A stretch of 64,000 bases of DNA, taken from NCBI GenBank assembly GCA_000495735.1, contig AYMD01000009.1:175176-239175 (forward strand). Reading direction: 5' to 3'. Within the stretch, counting starts at the first letter, position 1. The number at the start of each line of letters is the position of its first letter. Under the pieces are notes generated by a model, which was not told where the DNA came from, made no database searches, and saw nothing but the letters and a program-made list of their open reading frames with translations. The position numbers and the translations under genes were made by a program. The stretch is from an uncultured Acidilobus sp. JCHS. Its GTDB lineage: Archaea > Thermoproteota > Thermoprotei_A > Sulfolobales > Acidilobaceae. This document shows positions 1-8,587 of the stretch, piece by piece.

Positions 1-609
1 GCTATGAGTTATCTTGGCAGTGCTGGCCGTTGAAACGCCTACTATGATCCTGTTTACCGCCAGGTCCTCCTGGGCCACTACGACCCTCTCGCTGCCATTT
101 ATTATGAAGTAGCCTCCTGGGTCCCTGGGGTCCTCTCCATGCCTTATGAGCTCCTCCTCACTGAGCTTAGAGAGGGGGTCCGCCACTGACTTTATCATAA
201 TGGGGAAGTCCGCTACCTTGACCTCCTGATGGTCAACCTCCGTGTTGTTCTCGATAAGCGTCATCTCCAGGTAAAGGGGGGCTGAGTAAGTGAAGTTCCT
301 CAGCCTGGCCTCAAGCGGCGTCACGCTCGGGAACTGCCTGACGTTACGGTCGGCCTCCTTGACCTGCGGTATCCCTACACGGACCTTTCCGAAGACCACC
401 TTCACGTCAGGGCCTATCGCCTGCTCAGCCCCCTTCTTAGCTAGCCTGTAAGCAGGCCTTACCTCCTTAAAGGAGTCGACGATCTTCTGAATCCTCTCGC
501 TTACGAACGCGTTGTAAGAGTCCAGGTGCTGCCTGGCAAGGCCTGTCTCCTTGATGAACTGCTTGAAGACAGCCCATAGGTCATCCTTTGTGACATTATT
601 GGACGACAA
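1..609 (-). CDS. rpoB: DNA-directed RNA polymerase subunit B, N-terminal part (runs off window)
   Basis: The first 203 codons of the second-largest RNA polymerase subunit; the rest lies left of the window. The translation starts at a TTG (complement of 607-609) preceded by a GAGGGG ribosome-binding site, and contains the RpoB signature GYFIINGSERV followed by QEDLA. It forms the protrusion/lobe region of the catalytic core. It lies 12 bases after the stop of rpoH, the usual archaeal rpoH-rpoB order, so the two are almost certainly co-transcribed. Identification is strong; only the exact start codon is open. Confidence 0.95.
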   Translation of the reverse strand, partial: MSSNNVTKDDLWAVFKQFIKETGLARQHLDSYNAFVSERIQKIVDSFKEVRPAYRLAKKGAEQAIGPDVKVVFGKVRVGIPQVKEADRNVRQFPSVTPLEARLRNFTYSAPLYLEMTLIENNTEVDHQEVKVADFPIMIKSVADPLSKLSEEELIRHGEDPRDPGGYFIINGSERVVVAQEDLAVNRIIVGVSTASTAKITHS

Positions 610-621
610 CTTCTTTTCCCC

Positions 622-876
622 TCAATAAGCAACCACTATCCTATAAACCTTGTACTTGCCTGCCGTCGGCGAGTCCCTCTCTATCTCAACTATGTCGCCC
701 GGCTTTCCCCCTAGCAGCCTCACAACAGGGTCGTTGACACTAATGCGCGGCAGCTGCCAAGGCTTCACGTTAAGCCTGTTAAGGACCTCCACGGCCTCCT
801 CAAGGCTTAGCAAACGGTGCTTTGGCACCAGGAAGTGACTAAGTATCCTCTCGTCAGGTTGCCTCCCAGCGGGCAA
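622..876 (-). CDS. rpoH: DNA-directed RNA polymerase subunit H (Rpb5 C-terminal homologue)
   Basis: 84 residues, the normal length for archaeal RpoH, which matches only the C-terminal assembly domain of eukaryotic Rpb5. Family landmarks are HFLVPKH near residue 15, a PRISVNDPVVR segment in the middle and the KPGDIVEI turn. It binds the jaw of the polymerase. The start is a TTG at 874-876; the next gene downstream is rpoB. The 160 bases upstream, before tRNA-Lys, should contain the operon promoter. Confidence 0.93.
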   Translation of the reverse strand: MPAGRQPDERILSHFLVPKHRLLSLEEAVEVLNRLNVKPWQLPRISVNDPVVRLLGGKPGDIVEIERDSPTAGKYKVYRIVVAY

Positions 877-1035
877 GCCTTCTCTAACACCCCTCTGGGG
901 AGCGGTAGTACCCTGAGGTTTTCTAGTTAACTGATCTATTGACCGAATTGAAGCGTAAAGAGTCCGTGTAAACTATAACTTAGTCTATGACATAGCTCGG
1001 CCTAGTAACGCGATGAACCTGTAGCCGACCGATGT

Positions 1036-1142
<107 letters not shown>

Positions 1143-1177
1143 CTCAAGGGGAACTGGCCACTGGGGTCAAAAGGCTT

Positions 1178-1606
1178 TCACTCAGTGACCTCAATGCCCA
1201 TGTAAGCGAGCCACTCCGTAAATACCTCAATGGCCCTGTCAACGTCCATGTAGCCGGCCCTCCTTATGATGTCCCTCAGGACCTCCCTCCCTATGCTGTC
1301 ATCCTTTATAGAGTTGAAGATCTCCTTGAAGGGCTCCACGTCATCACTTAGCTCCTTTATCAGCGCCCTTAACCTCTTGCCCCTTAGCTCGACGGACTTT
1401 CTGCCCTCCTCCGTCACCACCAGGTCGCCGCCCTCTCGCCTCATCAGCCCAAGGACCACGGCAGCCTCAACAACGTGCGGCAGCAAGTCCATATCAACGT
1501 CAAGCAGCTCGTCTAGCTTAGATGAGTCCACACGGCCTCCGAGCGAGGCCACATACTTCACGAGCCCCAGCACCTGGTCAACGGTTACAGGAGGTACCAG
1601 TCTCAC
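1178..1606 (-). CDS. Orphan AAA-associated (ABC transporter C-terminal) domain protein
   Basis: 142 residues from a GTG start. It resembles the AAA_assoc_C domain found after the ATPase domain of nitrate/sulfonate-type ABC proteins: an N-terminal helical part, a LLPHVVEAAVVLGL segment followed by GGDLVVTEEG (a small winged-helix-like unit near residues 40-70), and a C-terminal helical stretch ending in an FTEWLAYMG motif. No ABC ATPase or permease lies beside it, so it stands alone. Function unknown; a regulatory or DNA/ligand-sensing role is only a guess. Confidence 0.6.
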   Translation of the reverse strand: MRLVPPVTVDQVLGLVKYVASLGGRVDSSKLDELLDVDMDLLPHVVEAAVVLGLMRREGGDLVVTEEGRKSVELRGKRLRALIKELSDDVEPFKEIFNSIKDDSIGREVLRDIIRRAGYMDVDRAIEVFTEWLAYMGIEVTE

Positions 1607-1768
1607 CCTAAGCCCCGTCCACGGACAGAACTATCGAGAACCGAACTTTTTAGCTTTAGCCTGCCGTTGCATGTACAGTGAACGCCGATATTAACAGAAG
1701 CCTGTACCCTGCGATCTTATAGGCTTATTTATCCCAACTCACTTTCTCTAAATAGAGAGGGCGGGAGC

Positions 1769-2176
1769 ATGGGGAACAAGCTCTCAATAATAGTCTTTTC
1801 TGGAACCGAGGACAAGTTCATACCTGTTGGCGTCATATCCCAGGCGGCTGCAGCCCTGGGCTTTGAGGTCAGGGTATTCGTGACCGGGTGGGCCATGCTG
1901 AGGTTCCTTAAGAAGGCCGCTCAGCCCACGTGGCCGAAGGAGTTTGAGTCCATGGTGCCTGCCTTGATGAACGGTATGAAGTCTATCAACGCGCCCAGCT
2001 GGGTTGACATGATCAAGCAGGCCAAGGCCATGGGGGCCAAGATCTACGTCTGCAGCATGATGGCGCAGGTCATGGGGCTTAAGAAGGAGGACTTCGACCC
2101 TGAGCTAGTTGACGACATAGTGGGAGTTACAACGTTCCTCCAGGAGGCTGAGGGAGGCCAGGTCCTCTTCATCTGA
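1769..2176 (+). CDS. DsrE-family sulfur relay protein
   Basis: 135 residues with the DsrE fold pattern: N-terminal beta strand LSIIVFSGT, a GFEVRVFVTGWA segment and a conserved cysteine in IYVCSMM (about residue 92), the position that carries persulfide in DsrE2-type proteins. It begins 10 bases before the following SQR-like flavoprotein, so it probably passes sulfane sulfur to or from that enzyme. A TATA-like CTTATTTAT at 1724-1732 and a GGCGGGAG ribosome-binding site precede the ATG. Confidence 0.82.
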   Translation: MGNKLSIIVFSGTEDKFIPVGVISQAAAALGFEVRVFVTGWAMLRFLKKAAQPTWPKEFESMVPALMNGMKSINAPSWVDMIKQAKAMGAKIYVCSMMAQVMGLKKEDFDPELVDDIVGVTTFLQEAEGGQVLFI

Positions 2177-2186
2177 AGGTGGGCCG

Positions 2187-3383
2187 ATGGCCAGCGCTAG
2201 GAGGAAGGTAGTGATAGTGGGCGGCGGGGCCGGCGGGCTGATACTGGCCAACTCGCTTGCGATCAGGGGCGAGTACGACATAACGCTGATCAACGACACA
2301 CCCTATCACTACTACTGGCCCCAGCTGCTCCAGATAGCGTTCAGGGGTGACGACAGGCAGCTGAGGAGGCCTATAGACTCACTGGTCAGGAGGGGCGTTA
2401 ACCTGGTCATTGAGAGGGCTGAGACCGTTAACCTCCAGGAGAGGAAGGTGGTCCTGGCCTCGGGCCGCGAGCTCACGTATGACATTGTAGTCATCGCGCC
2501 TGGGCTGACCATAGATCACAGCGCAGTAAAGGGGAACGACAAGCTCGTCGAGCAGTTCGGCGACTTCCACTCGACACCTGAGAACGCCTGGAAGGTCTAC
2601 TCCACCGTAAGAAATATCAAGAAGGGCAGGCTGGTAATAGCCGTCGCTGACCCACGCCATCGCTGTCCCCCCTCTCCCTATGAGGGCGTCCTTCTGGCTG
2701 ACGAGGCGCTGAGGACCTATGGCGTAAGGGATAACGTCAATATAACCATAGCGGTCCCCTACCCGAGGGCCTACCCTGCTGAGACCTTTAACGAGGTCCT
2801 GGAGCCCGTGCTCAAGGAGAGGGGAATAGAGGTTGAGACCTTCTTCACCGTCGACTCGGTAGACCTTGACAACAAGAAGCTGATAGCCTTAGAGGGGGGC
2901 GAGATGCCCTTTGACGCAGCCATCATAGTGCCCATGCATAAGGGGCCTAAGCTTAAGGTCGTCCCTGAGGACGCCAAGGACGAGGACGGGTTCGTAAAGG
3001 CGGACAAGCTCACCAACCAGGTAGCTGGCTTTGATGACGCCTTTGCGATAGGCGACGCCTCGACCTCCACTAACGCCAGGACCGGCGTCACCGCCCACCT
3101 GCAGGCCAAGGTGGTTGAGAGGAGGCTGAGGGGCGAGGTCGCTGTCAACACTGGCAGGACCAACTGCCCTACAGAGCTGGGCTTTGGGCTCGGCACTTTC
3201 GTGATAAGCGACTTCAAGCACCCGGCAGTTAAGCTGCCGCCTATGAGGGTCTTCTACGTTATGAAGAGGTTCTTCGCAGATGCCTACTGGGACATAGTCA
3301 AGTACCCCGAGTTCTGGGACCCAATATTTGACACCTACTTTGACGCCACGTCGCCTGAGAGGCTCTGGCAGATATTCAAGTGA
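2187..3383 (+). CDS. Sulfide:quinone oxidoreductase-like FAD flavoprotein (first copy)
   Basis: 398 residues. FAD-binding GGGAGG at 12-17, a second NAD/FAD-type segment near 103-107 (IAPGL), and the AIGDAS motif near 287-292. Two cysteines sit where SQR redox cysteines occur: C160 in RHRCPPSPYE and C327 in TNCPTEL. The C-terminal stretch after 335 is rich in aromatic residues and probably forms the membrane-associated quinone site. Likely oxidises sulfide or a persulfide carried by the DsrE protein encoded 10 bases upstream and reduces quinone. Other NADH dehydrogenase-like roles cannot be excluded. Confidence 0.8.
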   Translation: MASARRKVVIVGGGAGGLILANSLAIRGEYDITLINDTPYHYYWPQLLQIAFRGDDRQLRRPIDSLVRRGVNLVIERAETVNLQERKVVLASGRELTYDIVVIAPGLTIDHSAVKGNDKLVEQFGDFHSTPENAWKVYSTVRNIKKGRLVIAVADPRHRCPPSPYEGVLLADEALRTYGVRDNVNITIAVPYPRAYPAETFNEVLEPVLKERGIEVETFFTVDSVDLDNKKLIALEGGEMPFDAAIIVPMHKGPKLKVVPEDAKDEDGFVKADKLTNQVAGFDDAFAIGDASTSTNARTGVTAHLQAKVVERRLRGEVAVNTGRTNCPTELGFGLGTFVISDFKHPAVKLPPMRVFYVMKRFFADAYWDIVKYPEFWDPIFDTYFDATSPERLWQIFK

Positions 3384-3393
3384 GGTGAGGTAA

Positions 3394-3792
3394 ATGACTT
3401 CAGAGGCTGAAAGGCAGGCCGAGGCCCTTCAGAGGCTGATGGACCTACTTAGCACCTTAAACGAGCTGCTGAGCGACGAGGAGCTGCTCAGGACAGCCTC
3501 TAAGCTCATAATGACGCCTGAGCTCTTCATGCTGCTTGAGAGGTTGCCCCAGATAATACCGCTCCTTGAGAGGCTCACAAGGCCTGAGACGCTGAAGCTC
3601 TTAGAGTCGCTCCTAGAGGTCCTCTCGAAGATGAACGTGCAAGCCCTAGCGCCGGCCCTGGAGGCCCTCGCAAAGCCGCCGACGACCGCGCCGACGCTAA
3701 GCCAGCTCCTCGCTCAGCTTGGAGACCCCGCGGTTCTCAGGGGCCTCTCAGTGATGCTGGCCCTGGCCAAGGCGCTAGGGGGCTCCTCTTAA
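3394..3792 (+). CDS. DUF1641 protein (first copy)
   Basis: 132 residues, almost entirely helical and leucine-rich, with the DUF1641 C-terminal pattern DPAVLRGLSVMLALAKALG. It starts 10 bases after the SQR-like gene and is the last gene of this cassette. DUF1641 proteins often sit beside SQR or formate dehydrogenase genes; a role as membrane tether or assembly partner is inferred from that association. A paralogue occupies the same position in the next cassette. Confidence 0.78.
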   Translation: MTSEAERQAEALQRLMDLLSTLNELLSDEELLRTASKLIMTPELFMLLERLPQIIPLLERLTRPETLKLLESLLEVLSKMNVQALAPALEALAKPPTTAPTLSQLLAQLGDPAVLRGLSVMLALAKALGGSS

Positions 3793-3880
3793 GAGAGGGC
3801 TTTTTGAGGTCTTTCCTAAAATAAGACTATAGCTTTCTTTACCCTTTTATCTGGTATTCAATGACCTTGATGGAACTAGC

Positions 3881-3890
3881 TTTATATACG
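3881..3890 (+). promoter_or_regulatory. TATA box of the second SQR cassette
   Basis: TTTATATACG lies about 27 bases before the GTG start at 3911, the spacing expected when archaeal transcription begins at or next to the start codon (leaderless mRNA). It shows that the second SQR-DUF1641 pair has its own promoter. Confidence 0.6.
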
Positions 3891-3910
3891 ACTAAAGGCT
3901 AACCTGCCTG

Positions 3911-5086
3911 GTGTCGCCCTTGCCGAAGGAGGTGCTGGTCCTAGGCGGCGGCGTGGGTGGCTACGTTGCGGCGAAAAGGCTAGCCGAAGGCTTCAGGAAG
4001 CACGGCGTGGACGCGAAGGTGACTATAATGGAGAAGTCCACATATCACTACATGCCTCCCCTCTTCTTTGACGTGGCCCTTGGCTACGCTAGGCCTGAGG
4101 AGACCAGGGCGCCTATACAGAACATGATGAAGTACGGGATAAATGTGGTGATTGATGAAGCCCAGTCCATAGACGCCGCCAACAGGACCGTGATAGGCGC
4201 AAGGGGTAAGTACAGCTACGACTACCTTGTCGTGGCGCTAGGCGTCGACTATGGCTGGAGCGCTTACCCAGGCCTTGACAAGGAGGGCGTTCATAACTTT
4301 GACCTAGAGGGCGCCATTAAAATGAAGGAGGCCCTGAACCAGGTCAAGGACGGCCAGAACATAACGATCCTCGTCCCTGAGGTACCCTACAGGTGTGGCA
4401 TATACCCCTATGAGGCTGCGACGGCCATCTCTGCCTTCTTCAGGACCCGCAACAAAAAGGTAAGCGTCAGGCTGATAGACCCCTTGCCAGCCCCTGCCTC
4501 TCCGCTAGGTCCTTCTATATCTAGGTTCCTGCTCGAGGAGCTTGAGAAGTACGGCGTTGAGTACCACCCCAACTCCAAGTTCAGGGAGGTCGACCCCCAG
4601 AAGAAGGCCGTCGTGACCTCGGACGGCGAGTTCAAGTACGACCTGCTCGTGAAGGTGCCTCCGTCCAGGCTGCCCAAGGCGTTGGCCTCCAGCGAGGGCT
4701 TTGCCTGGAAGCAGGACAGCAGGTGGACCCCAGTGCTGCCTAACACCAGGCACCCCCAGTACGATGACGTTTACCTTGTCGGTGAGCACGCCTTGCCTCC
4801 GCTAGGGATTGGCCTCGCGGGCGTCTTCGTAGAGTCGCTCGCTGTAACGGCCGCCACCAACATACTTGGTGACCTAATTGGCGGCTTCGGACCCGCCTTC
4901 GCCCCAAGCCCCGTATCATGCGTTGGCTACGCCGGCGAGAGGGGCTGGGCAGGTACCTGCGAGCTGCCCTTCGACCCCAGCAAGGGCACCTATGCCATGA
5001 AGTGCTACTTCACCGGGGTCTACAGCATAGGCAGGCTCCTCAAGCAGGCCTTCTACCACGGGTGGATAGATGGACTGACGTTCTGA
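3911..5086 (+). CDS. Sulfide:quinone oxidoreductase-like FAD flavoprotein (second copy)
   Basis: 391 residues from GTG. FAD-binding GGGVGG at 12-17, C162 in PYRCGIYPYE, and three late cysteines: C337, C350 and C365. The usual GD of the C-terminal FAD site is GEHALPP here. It is clearly a paralogue of the upstream flavoprotein but diverged, and it lacks an adjacent DsrE gene. Probably a quinone-linked sulfide dehydrogenase of another SQR type, or a different sulfur substrate. DUF1641 follows after 15 bases. Confidence 0.78.
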   Translation: MSPLPKEVLVLGGGVGGYVAAKRLAEGFRKHGVDAKVTIMEKSTYHYMPPLFFDVALGYARPEETRAPIQNMMKYGINVVIDEAQSIDAANRTVIGARGKYSYDYLVVALGVDYGWSAYPGLDKEGVHNFDLEGAIKMKEALNQVKDGQNITILVPEVPYRCGIYPYEAATAISAFFRTRNKKVSVRLIDPLPAPASPLGPSISRFLLEELEKYGVEYHPNSKFREVDPQKKAVVTSDGEFKYDLLVKVPPSRLPKALASSEGFAWKQDSRWTPVLPNTRHPQYDDVYLVGEHALPPLGIGLAGVFVESLAVTAATNILGDLIGGFGPAFAPSPVSCVGYAGERGWAGTCELPFDPSKGTYAMKCYFTGVYSIGRLLKQAFYHGWIDGLTF

Positions 5087-5101
5087 TGGGGGTGAGAAGG
5101 G

Positions 5102-5581
5102 ATGGCACAGAGCCCTGAGGCATCAAAGGCCGAGGCCAAGGCGCCCCTGCCCCCAGCTCCAGAGGTCCCGCCTGAGGTCCAGGCCCAGGCGCTAGCCCAG
5201 CTACTTGACGCAATAGTCGGCCTCAAGAGGAGCGGCCTCCTCGGCCTCCTCTCCTACCTCGCTGACAAGGCCGACGAGTCCTTCCTCGCGGTCGCCACGG
5301 ACCCGGCCCTCATGAGGCTCCTGGCGGTGCTGGCCTCGCTTCAGAGGGGCATAACCAAGGTAGAAGCAGAAGACCTATCCAGGGCCCAGAACAACTTGGA
5401 GGACCTGACGTCATGCGCCTTCAAGGCGCTCGGAAGCGTTGACCTGAGCCAGCCGCGCAGGATTGGCCTCTTCGGACTTCTGAACAAGCTGAATGACCCA
5501 GACATATCCCAGGGGCTTGGAATACTGTTTGACATAGCTAAAGGCCTGGGTTCCTGCGTGAGGGCTAAGTCTAAGGCCTAA
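5102..5581 (+). CDS. DUF1641 protein (second copy)
   Basis: 159 residues. An Ala/Pro-rich N-terminus (about 1-30) precedes a helical core. The DUF1641 ending DPDISQGLGILFDIAKGLG parallels the first copy. It is encoded 15 bases after the second SQR-like gene and probably works with it. The N-terminal extension is not seen in the first copy. Confidence 0.75.
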   Translation: MAQSPEASKAEAKAPLPPAPEVPPEVQAQALAQLLDAIVGLKRSGLLGLLSYLADKADESFLAVATDPALMRLLAVLASLQRGITKVEAEDLSRAQNNLEDLTSCAFKALGSVDLSQPRRIGLFGLLNKLNDPDISQGLGILFDIAKGLGSCVRAKSKA

Positions 5582-5601
5582 CATCAGTTATCATGTGAGC
5601 G

Positions 5602-5613
5602 TTTTTATATATC
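5602..5613 (+). promoter_or_regulatory. TATA box for the extracellular protein-MFS operon
   Basis: TTTTTATATATC, about 28-35 bases before the candidate starts TTG 5629 and ATG 5641. The spacing favours the ATG at 5641 with a leader of a few bases. Confidence 0.5.
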
Positions 5614-5640
5614 GTTTAACTTAGCTTTTTGGGACCTGAT

Positions 5641-7050
5641 ATGACAGGCGGCGAAGCTGAAAGGCTCTATGGTAGAGCCTGGAAGCCATCAGGGCGCCTT
5701 TTAGCCGCCTTAGCTCTCCTGGTCGTCTCGGTCGCAGTCTTTGCCAGTCCCCTTAAGTCCCTCAGCGTCTCAGCCGAGACGCTTCCATCCATTAAGCCCA
5801 CCTTTGTGGCCTTCAGCCACTGGGGAGTCAACGAAACTTACCTAGTAGCCTATCCTGGCGCCTCCTTCATGCCCTTAACCATAGCCCTCCTCTACGAGGG
5901 CCCCGTGACTCTATATGATGTTAACGTCACGCTGAACGTTAGCTACCCCCTGTCATTGGTTCAGGGCGAGCCAACGCCCAGGCTTCAGGTCCTCGAGCTT
6001 CAGCCAGGACAAGAGTTAACAATGCTTGGACTCTTCAACGTTAGTGAGCAGGCCTCGCCAGGAATCTACAATGAAACCCTTAACGTGACCTACGTTGCTG
6101 AGGTTCAGACGCCTCTTGGGGCTGAGACAATTAAGGGCAGCTCCTCTGTGCGCTTCACCGTAGCCATCACTGGCTACTCAAGTCTCGAGGTTGAGGGCTT
6201 CAGGACCGTTCCCCCTCTAATTTATGCTGGCATGCAGGCCGCTGAGCTGGTAGTGTACATAGCTAACAAGGGCACCTCGCCGGCCTCCAATATAACGGCC
6301 ACTCTTAACGTAAGCTCCCCTTTGTACCCGCTGTACCCAGGCTCTAACGTTGTAAGGATCCCCTACCTGCCGCCGGGCTACACCGTTAACCTGACCTTCC
6401 CGCTTGGGCTCAGCAACGTCACAAAGCTCGCATCCACGAGCTTTGGCAACTACGAGGTTCCTGAGCCGTACAACGTCACTGTTGACCTAATTTTGACTGG
6501 AAATGGGCTCAGGTACGTGGTCCCGCTCACGCTTTACGTTGCCCCTTCGGCCTACTTTGTCCTGGTCGCCAGCTACTATCCTCACGTAGCTCCAGGCTCC
6601 TCAGACTTCTACGTAACGGTAACCCTTGGCAACGTTGGGACCTCCAAGGCCAGGTTTGTGACGGTGACCCTTCTGCCTAACCCTGTCTTCACCCCCTACA
6701 TATCGTCCAGCGAGAACCCTGTCATAGCGCTCTCGCTCTGGAACTGCAGCCTGGGTGACGTAAATGCCGGGGCGGAAGCCAACGCGACCTTTGTGTTGTC
6801 TGTCAGCTCCGCTATAAGGCCTGGGACGTATTACCTGCCCCTTCTGGTCAGCTGGCTTCAGCCGCCAACCATGCAGCCCATGCATGAAGTGATAATGGTG
6901 CCTATCAGCGTCTCGCCCTCTTTTAGCTTTACCTCACTTCTGAAGCCCTCACTCCTGACATCGTCAGGTACAACAACGTTGTACCTAGTGGCGGCGACCG
7001 TTGTCATAATAATAGTAGTCATGGCCGCCTTAGGGAGGAGGCGGTCTTGA
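5641..7050 (+). CDS. Membrane-anchored extracellular protein with NEW3/COG1361-like beta domains
   Basis: About 469 residues. A signal-anchor-like hydrophobic stretch (LLAALALLVVSVAVFA) follows a short charged N-terminus. The middle carries repeated beta-sandwich domains resembling NPCBM-associated NEW3 or COG1361 S-layer domains, with many N-x-S/T glycosylation sequons. A C-terminal membrane helix (VAATVVIIIVVMAAL) ends in GRRRS. So the bulk is outside the cell and anchored. Its stop overlaps the start of the MFS exporter gene, so the two are translationally coupled and probably act together. A TTG at 5629 is an alternative start. Confidence 0.7.
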   Translation: MTGGEAERLYGRAWKPSGRLLAALALLVVSVAVFASPLKSLSVSAETLPSIKPTFVAFSHWGVNETYLVAYPGASFMPLTIALLYEGPVTLYDVNVTLNVSYPLSLVQGEPTPRLQVLELQPGQELTMLGLFNVSEQASPGIYNETLNVTYVAEVQTPLGAETIKGSSSVRFTVAITGYSSLEVEGFRTVPPLIYAGMQAAELVVYIANKGTSPASNITATLNVSSPLYPLYPGSNVVRIPYLPPGYTVNLTFPLGLSNVTKLASTSFGNYEVPEPYNVTVDLILTGNGLRYVVPLTLYVAPSAYFVLVASYYPHVAPGSSDFYVTVTLGNVGTSKARFVTVTLLPNPVFTPYISSSENPVIALSLWNCSLGDVNAGAEANATFVLSVSSAIRPGTYYLPLLVSWLQPPTMQPMHEVIMVPISVSPSFSFTSLLKPSLLTSSGTTTLYLVAATVVIIIVVMAALGRRRS

Positions 7051-8486
7051 CAGCCTCGCGCGATCCAAGGATAAGGCCTAATGTGATATTGGGCGTCCTA
7101 ACCCTAGTTAGCCTCATGACCAGCTACGTTGAGGCCATGGTAGTGCCGTCACTCCCCCACATAGAGTCAGCCCTCTCAGCCACCGATGAGGAGGCCGCCT
7201 GGATAGTCTCGGCTTACTTAGTGGTGGGCGCCGCCATAGCGCCGCTCTTTGGCAAGATGGGGGATGTCTACGGTAAGCGGAGGCTTTACCTCATCTCCTT
7301 AGCGCTCTACTCAGTGGCAGTGCTCATGGCCGGCTTCGTCCCTAACGTGTACTACCTGATAGCAGCGAGGGCGGTCCAGGGCTTCGGCTTTGCCCTCTTC
7401 CCCTTAGGCCTGGCCATAGTCACCGACGTGTTTCCCAGAGAAAGGGTTGCTGTAGCTCAAGGCATACTGAGCGCCACGTTCGCAATAGGCATGACAGTAG
7501 GCATGATAGCAGGGGCCTATATTGAGGAGTACCTTGGCTGGAGGGCCATGTTTCATACAGCCTTTGCCATATCGATCATCATGCTGGTTCTGGCGTCGCT
7601 CCTCCTCTGGAGCCCATCCCCGGTGGCCAGGGAGCGCATAGATTTCGCCAGTACCGTGCTCCTCGCGTCAGCGACCACCGTCATCCTTGTGTACCTGACC
7701 GAGGCCCCCTACAGGGGCTGGCTGTCGCTCGGCCAGCTCTCGCTACTCGCGACGGGCTTCGCGTTGTTCGGAGGCTTCATAGCCTATGGCTCCAGGTCAA
7801 CAAGGGTCCTGATAAGGTTTGACCTGCTGAAGAGGAGGAACGTGATGGTTGCTAACCTGCTAGGCCTACTCTCGGGCGTAATAATGTTCCTCCTCTTCAT
7901 GGGGGTCATCTACTACGCCGAGGAGCTCCCACCCTACGGCCTCGGGTTATCCGTTATAAGCGCTGCCATGACGCTGTTGCCAGCCACTCTCGCGATGATA
8001 TTCATAGCCCCCTTAGTCGGCGCCGTCACCTCAAGCCTGGGGCCGAGGCCTGTCCTCATATATGGCTCCCTGGTCTCAGCTCTGGGGTTTTACCTCTTCG
8101 TGTGGGATAGGGCGAGCTCCACAGCCCTTGTCCTCGACTCCTTTGTGACAGGCGTTGGCGTGGTTTCAACGACCATACCAATAGTTAACATGGTCGCCGT
8201 CTCGATGCCCCCCGATAGCGTTAGTGTGGGGCTAGGCTTCAACACCATGGTTAGGTTCCTAGGGGCGTCTGCAGGTCCTGTCCTTGCCGCGACCCTCCTG
8301 ACGGACTACAGGGCCTACGCCGAGTACATAATCCCGTACTTAGGCACGCTTACGTTCGCAGAAGGAGGCCCGCAGGCCTTTAACATGATATTTTACATAG
8401 GGTCGGCCATATCGATCGTGATGATGGTAATATCCCTGTTCACGAAAAACTATAGGGCTCGTGGCAGCGCCGCCTTGACGCTCTAA
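7047..8486 (+). CDS. MFS transporter, DHA2 (multidrug/proton antiporter) type
   Basis: 479 residues with about 14 predicted membrane helices. Early SLPHIESAL plus the loop GKMGDVYGKRRLYL (the MFS A-motif, about 69-82) are typical of EmrB/QacA-type exporters. The TTG start overlaps the stop of the preceding extracellular protein (TTGA at 7047-7050). The pairing suggests an export system with an external accessory subunit; the substrate is unknown. Confidence 0.85.
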   Translation: MTASRDPRIRPNVILGVLTLVSLMTSYVEAMVVPSLPHIESALSATDEEAAWIVSAYLVVGAAIAPLFGKMGDVYGKRRLYLISLALYSVAVLMAGFVPNVYYLIAARAVQGFGFALFPLGLAIVTDVFPRERVAVAQGILSATFAIGMTVGMIAGAYIEEYLGWRAMFHTAFAISIIMLVLASLLLWSPSPVARERIDFASTVLLASATTVILVYLTEAPYRGWLSLGQLSLLATGFALFGGFIAYGSRSTRVLIRFDLLKRRNVMVANLLGLLSGVIMFLLFMGVIYYAEELPPYGLGLSVISAAMTLLPATLAMIFIAPLVGAVTSSLGPRPVLIYGSLVSALGFYLFVWDRASSTALVLDSFVTGVGVVSTTIPIVNMVAVSMPPDSVSVGLGFNTMVRFLGASAGPVLAATLLTDYRAYAEYIIPYLGTLTFAEGGPQAFNMIFYIGSAISIVMMVISLFTKNYRARGSAALTL

Positions 8487-8587
8487 GTGGCTCATCTTAA
8501 GTTTAAAGTACTACCCGTGCCTTACCTCTTTACGTGTCTCGGTCCGAGGCCTTGAGGGCATAGGTAATATACGCTGACAAGCACATA

